Shown in pieces: positions 22,034 to 30,730 of a stretch of 64,000 bases of DNA. Position numbers and translations under genes: made by a program. This DNA comes from an uncultured Lachnospiraceae bacterium. GTDB taxonomy: Bacteria > Bacillota > Clostridia > Lachnospirales > Lachnospiraceae. The DNA lies in assembly GCA_900546495.1 (NCBI GenBank), contig URDN01000001.1, positions 1 to 64,000 of the forward strand, given 5' to 3'. Positions within the stretch are counted from its first letter, which is position 1. Each line of letters begins with the position of its first letter. The notes beneath the pieces are model-generated. The model had not been told where the DNA came from. It did not search any database and worked only from the letters and a program-made list of their open reading frames with translations.

Positions 22034-24271
22034 TTACAACTTTTCTTTACACTCATACACGCAACGGATATCCTTTAAACTGCAACATCTTCCATTTACA
22101 TAATCCGGCTGCGTTTCCAGATATATCTTATCATCTTCCTCAAGTGGATACAACCGTAGTAGCAATTCCGTTGGAAAATCAAATCGTTTCAGACTGACTT
22201 CCCAGACATCACCAATGAAATACTGATCCGAAATTTTCTCGCCATTCAGATAAAGTTCTGCCTGATCTGCCTGGAAATCAATCTGAAGGAAGATATTTTC
22301 TTTTACTGCATCATATGCTTTGTCATAGGAAATTCGAATCACATATTCCTGATAATCTTTGCCAGTATCGTCAATCGCACATGCTTCTGCCTCGGAAAAA
22401 TCTGTTTTTTCTGCTCTGTGAAAAACATTTTTTTCTTTCCGTATAATGCAGTTATTTACATCTGTATGTGTAAATGACGCGACAGTCTGATTGTCTGCTG
22501 CCGTCAGATCATGACTCAGCACGCAAATTGTGGATGCATCACCTTCCACATGCAAGAAATCCGGAATAATATCTGATTTTTTCCACCCATTGTCAATCCA
22601 CATTTTAGCATCTTCCACAGTCGCATCCATGATTATCCAGCAGTTTTTCTGTGCACGATCACTGCGACAAATTACCTCTATCCCATTTTCTGTTTCCAAA
22701 ATAGGTAACGCACTGAAAAACAATATATTTGAATATTTTTTCATGCGCCATGCACATTTTGCCCAGATTCGATCCATACTGATAAGCACTTGGCCAGACA
22801 GTTTTTCATCTGCCTCATACTGCATTTTTTCATTTCCATAGAAAAACCATAGTTTCCGGTTAATATTGCATAATGGTGTCTGATTAATCCAACGTAATGT
22901 CACGTCATCTGACAGCGGGAAATTAAACGGATAAAAGAAGTAAGCTCCATTTTTAATATCCTGTTTTGGGAAACTTATTTCTCCATCTGCTGTCTGAACA
23001 CGCAGCATCACATCTTTATGCTCTGCCATCTCATAACCACGCTGATAATTGTTTACAAACAGATAGCCATGATCACCGCTTCTGCGCGTAATCATACGAA
23101 ATGCAGATAAATCTTCTGCATCCTGAAAATCTCCGGTATGAACTGAAGTACTCTCACAGTCATTCCCCGCAAACTGTGGCTGCATATTACAAAATGCCTC
23201 CCCATAATCATGTGCAAACATGGAAAGAAGTTTCAATTCTGTTGCTGTCTCTGAAATCTGACCATATTCCCGGATCGGTGCCTGAAAATCATAGGAAAGT
23301 TCAGGGACATCGCAAAAGGAACCCACCGCCGTCGATTCCTGTAAGCTACTGAGTTTTCCTTTCGGATTTGTCCCGCCGTGATACATATAATAGCCCAACA
23401 GGTTACAACCGCTTCCAAGTTTGCATACTGACATCGCTCCGATATCTTCTGCTACCACCCGTGGTCTGCGATGATGTGTCACCTGCACACCGCCACCAAG
23501 TTCTGCGGTCAGATACGGATACGCATCTTTATCAAATGACAATTCCATGCCCGGTGCGTAATCACTGCCAATATTTCCATCATTTCGCACCGTTGAAAAC
23601 AGATAATTTTTGTTTGGCGGAAGCTGTTTTAAAGAAGCATCCCATGGGGCATCACAATAACCGCCCATAACCGGTGTCAGATCACCAAGTACCGCACCGC
23701 CCCATCCGGTCGCTGTCCAATAAGGTGCTTCAAAACCAATCGTTTTTGCCAGTTTTGTTAGCGTACGCATATGTTGCTCCCCGGCAGCACCTCGTAAACC
23801 ACCCACATGACCATATTCATTTTCAACCTGAATACCAAGAATGCAATGTGTTCCTTCCACTTCTTTATAAATTTTCTTCCAGAAACGTTCCACCAATGCC
23901 AGGTAATCCGGATCATCGCTGCGCAGTTTATATCCTTTTTTCAGCAGCCAGTCCGGGAAACCGCCATTCCGTGCTTCTCCATGTGCCCACGGTCCAATAC
24001 GAAGCCACACATGCATCTGCCATTTCTCGCACAATTCCAAAAAATAATGCAGATTGCGCTGTCCTGTAAAATCAAAGACACCTTCTTCTTCCTCATGATG
24101 AATCCAGAAAACATAGGTTGCTATGATATCCATGCCACAGACTTTCATTTTTCGAATCTCATCTTCCCATTCCTTCTCCGGGCATCTGGAAAAATGAAAC
24201 TCCCCCATCATTGGAAAAATTGCTTTTTCATTTTTGAGTAAAGATACTCTGTTAATACTGTATTTTTCCAT
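22034..24271 (-). CDS. Glycoside hydrolase family 35 beta-galactosidase
   Basis: A 745-residue GH35 enzyme removing terminal beta-galactose from oligosaccharides. It starts with GEFHFSRCPEKEWEDEIRKM and YVFWIHHEEEEGVFDFTG, has the acid/base Glu in GIQVENEYGHVGG and the presumed nucleophile Glu in YLTAELGGGVQVTHHRRP. A Cys-rich C-terminal half contains a jelly-roll-like galactose-binding region. No signal peptide, so it acts in the cytoplasm on imported sugars. AAAAGGA precedes the ATG; a TATAAT-like -10 lies about 75 bases upstream. A DsrE-like gene follows in the same direction. Confidence 0.85.
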   Translation of the reverse strand: MEKYSINRVSLLKNEKAIFPMMGEFHFSRCPEKEWEDEIRKMKVCGMDIIATYVFWIHHEEEEGVFDFTGQRNLHYFLELCEKWQMHVWLRIGPWAHGEARNGGFPDWLLKKGYKLRSDDPDYLALVERFWKKIYKEVEGTHCILGIQVENEYGHVGGLRGAAGEQHMRTLTKLAKTIGFEAPYWTATGWGGAVLGDLTPVMGGYCDAPWDASLKQLPPNKNYLFSTVRNDGNIGSDYAPGMELSFDKDAYPYLTAELGGGVQVTHHRRPRVVAEDIGAMSVCKLGSGCNLLGYYMYHGGTNPKGKLSSLQESTAVGSFCDVPELSYDFQAPIREYGQISETATELKLLSMFAHDYGEAFCNMQPQFAGNDCESTSVHTGDFQDAEDLSAFRMITRRSGDHGYLFVNNYQRGYEMAEHKDVMLRVQTADGEISFPKQDIKNGAYFFYPFNFPLSDDVTLRWINQTPLCNINRKLWFFYGNEKMQYEADEKLSGQVLISMDRIWAKCAWRMKKYSNILFFSALPILETENGIEVICRSDRAQKNCWIIMDATVEDAKMWIDNGWKKSDIIPDFLHVEGDASTICVLSHDLTAADNQTVASFTHTDVNNCIIRKEKNVFHRAEKTDFSEAEACAIDDTGKDYQEYVIRISYDKAYDAVKENIFLQIDFQADQAELYLNGEKISDQYFIGDVWEVSLKRFDFPTELLLRLYPLEEDDKIYLETQPDYVNGRCCSLKDIRCVYECKEKL

Positions 24272-24501
24272 TCAAAATTCCTTTTCTCATATTTATTTTC
24301 ATCAAGATTTGTAAACTGAGTAATTTGTTTTTTACTTTTTTTCTGTGTCTATTATATCATTTTAGTTCCATACTTCCTATTTATTTTTCATCCAAAAACT
24401 TGCTTTTCTTTTTTGAAAAATTGCTCCGCAACATATCATCTTGTTTCAACTATTTTGTTTCTGCTATAATTCAGCAATAAACCTGATATGATTTGGTAAC
24501 G

Positions 24502-24532
24502 AAAAAAAGCCTTCTGCCATTTAGCAAAAGAC
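24502..24532 (-). terminator. Terminator-like hairpin 3' of repeat B copy 2
   Basis: AGYCTTNTGC pairs with GCANAAGRCT on the minus strand (24532-24509) and is followed by TTTTTTT. Another terminator lies at 24864-24893 directly after the LuxR-type gene, so a short transcript across repeat B may end here. Confidence 0.55.
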
Positions 24533-24547
24533 TATGTTTCTTATACG

Positions 24548-24690
24548 TAAAGCGGACATTTGCAATCCGCTTTCACTACTTGCTCATGAACGCAGTCGCT
24601 TTGTGACCTGTCAGTGGGAGCTTTTAACTCCCACTGACATAAGCATCCCGCTTAGTGCTCTACACACTTGAATCGGGGGAATGCTTATTC
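24548..24690 (+). repeat. Interspersed repeat family B, copy 2
   Basis: Contains TAAAGCGGACATTTGCAATC..., the CAGTGGGAGCTTTTAACTCCC hairpin and the closing GGGGGAATGCTTA stem. The whole 676-base gap 24272-24947 holds this repeat, two terminators and the presumed GH35 promoter; no further gene is seen. Confidence 0.7.
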
Positions 24691-24855
24691 TGCGTTCATA
24701 TAAAGTATTTCTGATGACTGCTCATCTGTATCTGTTCGCAAGGTATATATCATTATATGTAAAAAATTATTACTGTTTTAGGTATTTACTGAGCAGCCAT
24801 CTCGTTGGTTATATTTTATCAAACTATTCTTTGTTTTTACATGCCCGTTTTGGCA

Positions 24856-24894
24856 CAAAAAAGTGCCTATTTCAGCAAACATTGAAACAGGCAT
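24856..24894 (-). terminator. Terminator of the LuxR-type regulator gene
   Basis: TGCCTGTTTCA pairs with TGAAATAGGCA on the minus strand (one mismatch), followed by CTTTTTTG. Confidence 0.65.
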
Positions 24895-24947
24895 AAATTA
24901 TTATCTTCTGTTTTCTGAAAATTGACACTTTATTCTTTGACTTTTCA

Positions 24948-25955
24948 TTACTGATTTACAAATTCCTTGATCTTGTCACGCTTATCAATCTGTAATTTTT
25001 CCAGAATCGTAGAAACGTAATGTTTTACCGTATTGACCGAAAGTCCCATATGTTCTGCAATCTCCTGATTTGTCCAGTCACGGCAAGCAAGCATCGCGAT
25101 AGAAAACTCCACCGGAGTCAACAGATCCGTCACTGCTTTTTGCATCTCCGGATTGTGAATTTTCATCCATCCACGGCTAAAAGCAATGACTCCATCCATC
25201 ATTTTTTTATATACATACGGTTCCCGCTGTTTTACCCAGACTTCTAAAACTCCTTGCAGCAATCCATGATGCTCAATGAACGGCTCCAGAAGTTTATCCT
25301 GTCTTGCAATCTCCCATGCTCGAATCACAGACTCTCTGGCTCCTTCCTGATCTTTCTGATTGATCTGACACATGGCATTGACACAATTCAGATAAATAAA
25401 TGGAATCGGATACATTTTTTCTGCCATCATCATTGCAGTTTGTGCCATGCCCTGTCCTTTTGCATATTCCTGATTCAGATAGGCACCATGCGCCAACAGA
25501 TTCATAGCAAACAGACGCTGACCTTCTGGAAGATAACGCAAATAATCGCTTAACAACGGCATTTCTTTTTCCGGTGGAATATGAATCAGCACACTAATGA
25601 CATATAATGCAAACAAACAAGATGCCTGTGTCTCCAGATCGATTTCGTCCTCTAATGCTTTTTTCAGGCAGATATGTACATCTTCCCGCGCCATCTGCGC
25701 TGCCATCGCATCACCCAGCGTCAGATTTGTAAATGTATAAAGCATATCCGCTGACATACGAAGGATCACATCCTCGCTGTTCAGATATTTTTCTACAATT
25801 TTCACACAGGCTTCTGCCTGTGCTGAAAAAAAATAGGCTTCTGCCTGTGCAATTTCTGCCAGTTCTTCATCCTCAAATTCATTTAGCGTGTCTGCCAGTC
25901 TGCCAGGTTCAAATGCAGTTCCAAGTAATGGCAGAACCGTTCTTTTGCATTTCAT
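24948..25955 (-). CDS. LuxR-family transcriptional regulator
   Basis: A 335-residue regulator. The last ~60 residues are a GerE-type HTH (FSIAMLACRDWTNQEIAEHM, then GLSVNTVKHYVSTILEKLQI). The preceding 270 residues are helical repeats, resembling a TPR-like sensor region (LNLLAHGAYLNQEYAKGQGM). ATG 25955 has GGAGG a good distance upstream; an earlier in-frame start at 25988 lacks one. No sensor kinase adjoins, so the signal is unknown. The nearest operon is the GH35/DsrE pair, a possible target. Confidence 0.75.
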   Translation of the reverse strand: MKCKRTVLPLLGTAFEPGRLADTLNEFEDEELAEIAQAEAYFFSAQAEACVKIVEKYLNSEDVILRMSADMLYTFTNLTLGDAMAAQMAREDVHICLKKALEDEIDLETQASCLFALYVISVLIHIPPEKEMPLLSDYLRYLPEGQRLFAMNLLAHGAYLNQEYAKGQGMAQTAMMMAEKMYPIPFIYLNCVNAMCQINQKDQEGARESVIRAWEIARQDKLLEPFIEHHGLLQGVLEVWVKQREPYVYKKMMDGVIAFSRGWMKIHNPEMQKAVTDLLTPVEFSIAMLACRDWTNQEIAEHMGLSVNTVKHYVSTILEKLQIDKRDKIKEFVNQ

Positions 25956-26039
25956 GTCATTCCTCCAAGTTATTGTTCTTTTCATCATGTAAATTTAATG
26001 CCATATCCTTCTCCTCTTAAGATAGCATATATTAAAATT

Positions 26040-27029
26040 TTATAGATATTGTAAAATCCAGTTTTTCAATATCATCTGCTGTTTATCATACATCTTTAAC
26101 TCAAATAATGTTTTCGTTATCTGTTCCCTTGCTGCATTTCCCACAATCGGATTCTGTGCTTCTATCAAAACCTGAATATTATATGCTAACCAGCCCAACA
26201 TAGCATCGCATCCACATAGGAATATCTCATTCCAATATTCGTACTTTACATCTATCCATGAACGATATGCATTCATCAATGCATCAAACTTTTCCTTATT
26301 ATAATTCTGATTTTCATCAACAATCCAATAGTTTAGTACCTGTATCAGTTCCTCATACGGATTTATATAACCAGCAGCTTCCCAGTCAATAATATATGGA
26401 ACATTGTTTTTCCACATAATATTTTTAGGATCTAAATCTCGATGACTTATTATCTGATTATTTTTCAGTTTTGCGGCATTTTCAACCACATCACAATCCC
26501 ATTGCTCCAATTGTAAAACATTTTCCTGAAAAAGCGAATACACTTCAACATCTTTTTTCAAGGCAGATAAAAGATACTTCCATTCATATTTACAACGCAC
26601 TGTATTTTCCGGATACAATCCTTCCACGCAAATATTTGAAGCATGGATTTTTCCTAATTGCTCTCCGACTTTTGCACAATGAGCAGCTGTTATATCTGGA
26701 TAAAAAACTGATTTCCCGTCAAACCATTCAAAAATTTCATAATATGCATGATTCACTTCAAAAATCATTTTTCCATCCACAGATTTTGCACAAATTGCAG
26801 AAATATCATTTTCATTTTTTAATCTATATGCAATACGTTCTGCCTGTTCAAGTTTTTCCAAGGCATCTGGCTTATTCATAACATTAGAATTTAATACTTT
26901 TATTGCATATTTCCCTTGATTAGTTTCAACACAATACATTTTATGCAGCAGACCGCCAGTGACAATTTTAGGTTCTTGCTCTAAGCTCCCCAGTTTACAT
27001 ATTACACATATCTTCTTTATGTTTTCCAT
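26040..27029 (-). CDS. Aminoglycoside/choline-kinase-like phosphotransferase
   Basis: A 329-residue APH/ChoK-fold kinase. The catalytic loop is ISHRDLDPKNIMWKNNVPY with the metal-binding DWEAAGY following; an N-terminal lobe (TGGLLHKMYCVETNQGKYAIKVL) binds nucleotide. Such enzymes phosphorylate aminoglycosides, choline, homoserine or sugars; none can be chosen here. A C-terminal helical region (WNEIFLCGCDAMLGWLAYNI) is an expected family extension. It stops 84 bases before the LuxR-type gene; a 30-codon peptide gene precedes it. Confidence 0.75.
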   Translation of the reverse strand: MENIKKICVICKLGSLEQEPKIVTGGLLHKMYCVETNQGKYAIKVLNSNVMNKPDALEKLEQAERIAYRLKNENDISAICAKSVDGKMIFEVNHAYYEIFEWFDGKSVFYPDITAAHCAKVGEQLGKIHASNICVEGLYPENTVRCKYEWKYLLSALKKDVEVYSLFQENVLQLEQWDCDVVENAAKLKNNQIISHRDLDPKNIMWKNNVPYIIDWEAAGYINPYEELIQVLNYWIVDENQNYNKEKFDALMNAYRSWIDVKYEYWNEIFLCGCDAMLGWLAYNIQVLIEAQNPIVGNAAREQITKTLFELKMYDKQQMILKNWILQYL

Positions 27030-27039
27030 TTTTTTAATT

Positions 27040-27132
27040 CTACTTTGCCTTATGAATTATTTTATGACCTGAATAAATTGCCATGATCATACAAAATAAT
27101 GCCGCAATGCTCCACCATTTATGTGCTTTCAT
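27040..27132 (-). CDS. Thirty-residue single-pass membrane peptide
   Basis: A very small gene: a complete frame of 30 codons, MKAHKWWSIAALFCMIM then AIYSGHKIIHKAK, between the thioesterase and the kinase genes. GGAGGG lies eight bases before the ATG. Lys at both ends and one 18-residue hydrophobic stretch predict a single membrane pass. It resembles short MKxHKWW membrane peptides seen in gut Firmicutes; the family name (possibly DUF6219) is not certain. Role unknown. Confidence 0.6.
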   Translation of the reverse strand: MKAHKWWSIAALFCMIMAIYSGHKIIHKAK

Positions 27133-27151
27133 CAATTCATCCCTCCATTTC

Positions 27152-27559
27152 TTACTCTGCCAGTTCACTCAATGCATGATAAAAGTTCGGATATTCTCTT
27201 TTTAACCGAATCAACTTACCTTCCGGATTGATAAATGCATGTTCTGAATATCCCTGACATACAATTTCTCCCTGCTCATTTGTCATAGTATATTGCAATT
27301 TTAATTTTACTTCTTTGAATTCTTCTACTATGACGTCAATATCAATGACATCTCCAAAGGTTGTGCTCTTTTTATATTTGCAGTTTACTGCTGTAACCGG
27401 AGATATAATGCCTATTGACTCCAGTTTTGCATAGTCCCATCCAATCTGTCTGAGAAAATCAATTCTGGCTTCTTCCATCCAACGGATATAATTTGAATGA
27501 TGTGTAATCCCCATTTTATCTGTTTCATAATACTGCACAATATGTCTGTATTTCTGCAT
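27152..27559 (-). CDS. Acyl-CoA thioesterase (4HBT, hot-dog fold)
   Basis: A 135-residue 4-hydroxybenzoyl-CoA thioesterase-like enzyme: the core is YETDKMGITHHSNYIRWMEEAR with Asp and the His pair of the active site region, and the later strand TTFGDVIDIDVIVEE. It probably cleaves an acyl-CoA thioester; the acyl group is unknown. The ATG overlaps the stop of the upstream flavodoxin-like gene (TAATG), so the two are co-translated. Confidence 0.8.
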   Translation of the reverse strand: MQKYRHIVQYYETDKMGITHHSNYIRWMEEARIDFLRQIGWDYAKLESIGIISPVTAVNCKYKKSTTFGDVIDIDVIVEEFKEVKLKLQYTMTNEQGEIVCQGYSEHAFINPEGKLIRLKREYPNFYHALSELAE

Positions 27560-28086
27560 TACAAAGACTCTCCCAATGCTTCTACCTCTGCCAGCTTCGG
27601 ACAGGCACTCATGCTGCCTTTGCTTTCCATGTTTGGGACAGTAATGATTCCGCAGTCCTCCCACTTCACATAAGCAGCCGTTGCACGATACTGTTCGATT
27701 GCCGCATCAAATACATGATCTGCACCGGCATCTAACAACAACGCTGTTTTATGAAAATGAAATCCTGCCGTTGCCCCCACATACAAACGGTCGATGACTG
27801 CTTTTAACTGTGCAGTGATATCGAACCAGTAAATCGGAGATGCAAATACAACCATATCCGCATCTTTCAATTTTTCGTACACCTGTGTCATATCGTCTTT
27901 CTGTGCACATTCTCCATTATGAGAGAAACAGTACTCGCAAGCCATACATCCACGGATTTTCATGGTACCAACAGGTAAGTTGACTACTTCATGCCCTTTT
28001 TTCTCAGCACCTTTTGTAAATGCCTGCGTCATAATTTCTGTATTTCCACCTTTACGCGGACTTCCGTTTAATACTACGATTTTCAT
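27559..28086 (-). CDS. NADPH-dependent FMN reductase/flavodoxin-like protein
   Basis: A 175-residue flavoprotein. MKIVVLNGSPRKGGNTEIM is the FMN phosphate-binding loop (GSPRKxGNT), followed by a Cys-rich segment GCMACEYCFSHNGECAQKDD that suggests an iron-sulfur cluster, then FASPIYWFDITAQLKAVIDR. It reduces FMN or an unknown quinone or disulfide with NAD(P)H. Co-translated with the downstream thioesterase. Length matches iron-sulfur flavoproteins of anaerobes. Confidence 0.8.
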   Translation of the reverse strand: MKIVVLNGSPRKGGNTEIMTQAFTKGAEKKGHEVVNLPVGTMKIRGCMACEYCFSHNGECAQKDDMTQVYEKLKDADMVVFASPIYWFDITAQLKAVIDRLYVGATAGFHFHKTALLLDAGADHVFDAAIEQYRATAAYVKWEDCGIITVPNMESKGSMSACPKLAEVEALGESL

Positions 28087-28116
28087 ATTTATGTTATCTC
28101 CTTTTTCATTAAAAAT

Positions 28117-29103
28117 CTAATCCCAGTTCTCTTCCGGATATTTCATACCCCAGTCTCTCCGAAGTTTTGTCATAATGTCCATGACATCTTTGGTATATTC
28201 CAGATGCATTCCATCTGCATTACCACTGCGAACTGCCTGCTCCATATCCAGCATTTCATAATACAGTGCATTAGCAGTCTCACCCTCTGCGATTTCTGTC
28301 CGTTCCCCGGTTTCGGCGTCTACGATAACTGCTTTATCAGCGCGTGGGTACTCCATAATTTCAATATAACCTTTTTCGCAGCTGATCATGGCTCGTTTTG
28401 GCTGTTTCGAATGCATGGATAATGCTACCGTTGCCATCTGCCCCTGTGAATTCTGCAGCAAAACAGTTGCCTGCTCATCGGAACCTGTCGGAGATGGTTT
28501 CCACTGACTTAATATATTGGATGGAGTCTCATCCATAAAACTACGGACAATCGAAAGTGCATAGACACCAATATCAAGCATTGCTCCTCCTGCCAGATTC
28601 AGATTGAAAAAGCGGTTCTTCATATCATATTCCTTGAAACTGCCAAAATTCATTGTTATGATCTGGACTTTTCCTAGTGTTCCATCTTTTATGATATTCC
28701 ACAATTTTTTATAAATCGGCATATGCCAGATGGTCATGGCTTCAGCTAGAATTAAATTCTTTTCCTGTGCCAGTGCGATCATCTGATCCAGTTCTCTGCT
28801 GTTTAATGTAATGGATTTTTCGACTAAAAGATGTTTTCCATGCTGTAATGCTTTTTTCATAAAGGCATAATGCGTGTTATGTGGACTGGTAATATAAATA
28901 ATATCGACGTTTTCATCCTCAAACATATCATCGATCTGATCATATACTTTACCTACACCATATTTTTCTGCAAAATCTACCGCCTTCTGATGAGTACGGT
29001 TTCCAACTGCATACAGAGATTTTCCCATTTTCTGCAACGCCTGCGCCATTTCATTTGCAATCACACCGGTACCAAGTACCGCCCAGTTAAGGTTTTCTCT
29101 CAT
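28117..29103 (-). CDS. Gfo/Idh/MocA-family oxidoreductase
   Basis: A 328-residue NAD(P)-dependent oxidoreductase. The Rossmann start LNWAVLGTGVIANEMAQALQ carries the GxGxxA pattern; EKSITLNSRELDQMI holds the conserved Lys of the EKP/EKS motif; the second domain has GGAMLDIGVYALSI with the catalytic-region Asp and Tyr. Substrate is probably a sugar or sugar-like polyol. ATG 29103 with GGAGG is preferred over an earlier in-frame ATG at 29154. It is followed after a 30-base gap by the reductase/thioesterase pair. Confidence 0.85.
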   Translation of the reverse strand: MRENLNWAVLGTGVIANEMAQALQKMGKSLYAVGNRTHQKAVDFAEKYGVGKVYDQIDDMFEDENVDIIYITSPHNTHYAFMKKALQHGKHLLVEKSITLNSRELDQMIALAQEKNLILAEAMTIWHMPIYKKLWNIIKDGTLGKVQIITMNFGSFKEYDMKNRFFNLNLAGGAMLDIGVYALSIVRSFMDETPSNILSQWKPSPTGSDEQATVLLQNSQGQMATVALSMHSKQPKRAMISCEKGYIEIMEYPRADKAVIVDAETGERTEIAEGETANALYYEMLDMEQAVRSGNADGMHLEYTKDVMDIMTKLRRDWGMKYPEENWD

Positions 29104-29197
29104 CTCTTTTGCCTCCTGAAATTTCTTTTGCTTATCTGCCACATATTTTCTCACAGATTCATTATTTTTTCTATACTTTTTCTGTAAAAAACTTATT

Positions 29198-29388
29198 CAA
29201 GTCGAACGCTCGTGAGACTTGGTGCGTGATTCTGGTCAGCGAAAGCTGACATATTCTTCTCAGAATCACTGCACATCCTCGCGGAGCGTTTATCTCAGTC
29301 GGAGATTGTACTCCCACTGAAAAAGACTTGTTATTACTCACCACTTGCAGAAGTGGGAATCTTCTCGACTGAGATAAACTTGTATGGT
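29198..29388 (+). repeat. Interspersed repeat family A, copy 2 (extended)
   Basis: Begins CAAGTCGAACGC. After the core, AACGCTC pairs with GAGCGTT, and TTTATCTCAGTCG (29289-29301) pairs perfectly with CGACTGAGATAAA (29366-29378). Between them lies an inner GAAG..CTTC-like hairpin (CCACTTGCAGAAGTGG). Inside is GGAG..ACTCCCACTG, a module also found in family B. It fills most of the 405-base gap 29104-29508. Confidence 0.75.
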
Positions 29389-29435
29389 TTTGTCATTATA
29401 TTATTTCCATCCAGACTTTTATAAGTATAATTTCA

Positions 29436-29478
29436 AAAAGGATGAGCCTTCCAATTTCAGTGGAAAACTCATCCTTTT
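29436..29478. terminator. Bidirectional terminator after asd
   Basis: AAAAGGATGAG..TTCCA pairs with TGGAA..CTCATCCTTTT, with T-runs on both strands. On the minus strand it follows the asd stop codon by 30 bases. Confidence 0.75.
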
Positions 29479-29508
29479 CTTAACTATGCATTTTTTATTA
29501 GCGCATAA

Positions 29509-30600
29509 TTATTTTTTTGTAATATATCCCTGTGCTTTCAGAAGTTCTGCACAGAGAACAGCTCCACCTGCAGCACCACGAACCGTATTGTGGGAAAGTC
29601 CTACGAACTTCCAATCATATACAGTGTCCTCACGCAGACGACCTACATTGATACCCATACCGTTTTCATAGTCAACATCAAGCTGAACCTGCGGACGGTT
29701 ATCTTCCTGCATGTAGCGGATGAACTGCTTCGGTGCACTTGGAAGATTTAACTCCTGCGGAACGCCACTAAACTGCTCTAATTTTTCAATGAGCTGCTCT
29801 TTTGTCGGGTTCTTGCGGAATTTTACGAAAACTGCTGCAGTATGTCCGTTTAATACCGGAACACGGATACACTGGCAGGGAATAACCGGTGAAGTTGCAG
29901 GAACGATCTCGCCTTTCTCCTCATCGATCTCACCCCAGAGACGAAGCGGCTCTTTCTCGGATTTTTCTTCCTCTCCGCCAATGTACGGGATAATATTTTC
30001 TACCATCTCCGGCCAGTCTTTGAATGTTTTTCCGGCTCCGGAAATTGCCTGATAAGTAGTTGCAACAACTTCATACGGCTCAAACTCTTTCCATGCTGTC
30101 AGTACCGGTGCATAGGACTGAATAGAGCAGTTTGGCTTTACAGCGATAAATCCGCGTGTTGTACCAAGACGTTTTTTCTGATACTTGATAACGTCCATAT
30201 GCTGTGGGTTGATCTCCGGAACTACCATCGGTACATCCGGTGTCCAACGGTGTGCACTGTTGTTTGATACAACCGGTGTCTCTGTTTTTGCATATGCTTC
30301 CTCAATGGCTTTAATCTCGTCTTTTGACATATCTACGGCACTGAATACAAAATCTACTTCCGAAGCAACTTTGTCTACTTCATTTACATTCATGACAACA
30401 ATGTCTTTTACTGCTTCCGGCATCGGAGTTGTCATTTTCCAGCGATCGCCAATGGCGTCCTCATATCTCTTTCCGGCTGAACGCGGGCTCGCTGCGATTG
30501 TTGTTACTTCAAACCACGGATGGTTTTCCAGCAGAGAGATAAATCTCTGACCTACCATTCCTGTTCCGCCTAATATTCCGACTTTTAATTTCTCACTCAT
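29509..30600 (-). CDS. asd: Aspartate-semialdehyde dehydrogenase
   Basis: A 363-residue enzyme reducing aspartyl phosphate to the semialdehyde, feeding lysine, threonine, methionine and diaminopimelate synthesis. KVGILGGTGMVGQRFISLL binds NADP; the catalytic Cys is in AVKPNCSIQSYAPVL, the active-site Gln/His in VPVLNGHTAAVFVKF, and the closing RGAAGGAVLCAELL matches the long (archaeal/eukaryotic-like) form. ATG 30600 has GGAGG; an earlier in-frame ATG at 30642 lacks it. A promoter with TATAAT and 17-bp spacing stands at 30687-30715, so the gene is monocistronic. Confidence 0.93.
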   Translation of the reverse strand: MSEKLKVGILGGTGMVGQRFISLLENHPWFEVTTIAASPRSAGKRYEDAIGDRWKMTTPMPEAVKDIVVMNVNEVDKVASEVDFVFSAVDMSKDEIKAIEEAYAKTETPVVSNNSAHRWTPDVPMVVPEINPQHMDVIKYQKKRLGTTRGFIAVKPNCSIQSYAPVLTAWKEFEPYEVVATTYQAISGAGKTFKDWPEMVENIIPYIGGEEEKSEKEPLRLWGEIDEEKGEIVPATSPVIPCQCIRVPVLNGHTAAVFVKFRKNPTKEQLIEKLEQFSGVPQELNLPSAPKQFIRYMQEDNRPQVQLDVDYENGMGINVGRLREDTVYDWKFVGLSHNTVRGAAGGAVLCAELLKAQGYITKK

Positions 30601-30686
30601 TTTTACATCCTCCATTGCGATCGTTTTTGATATACATCTCACTTCTTGTCCGCTTACTGCGAACAGTTGTCTTTCTCTTGTGCTAT

Positions 30687-30715
30687 ATTATAACAATTCT
30701 CTAAAAAAAGCAAGT
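30687..30715 (-). promoter_or_regulatory. Sigma-A-type promoter of asd
   Basis: On the minus strand ACTTGC (30715-30710), a 17-bp spacer and a perfect TATAAT (30692-30687). No lysine riboswitch fold is seen in the 86-base leader that follows. Confidence 0.55.
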
Positions 30716-30730
30716 CTTTCTTTTATTTCT

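Noticed and set aside
29221..29275. Group II intron (GTGCG start) in repeat A
   Set aside because: No domain V or VI motif and no reverse transcriptase; the copies are too short.
30601..30686. Lysine riboswitch before asd
   Set aside because: The leader is too short and no multi-stem fold is seen.
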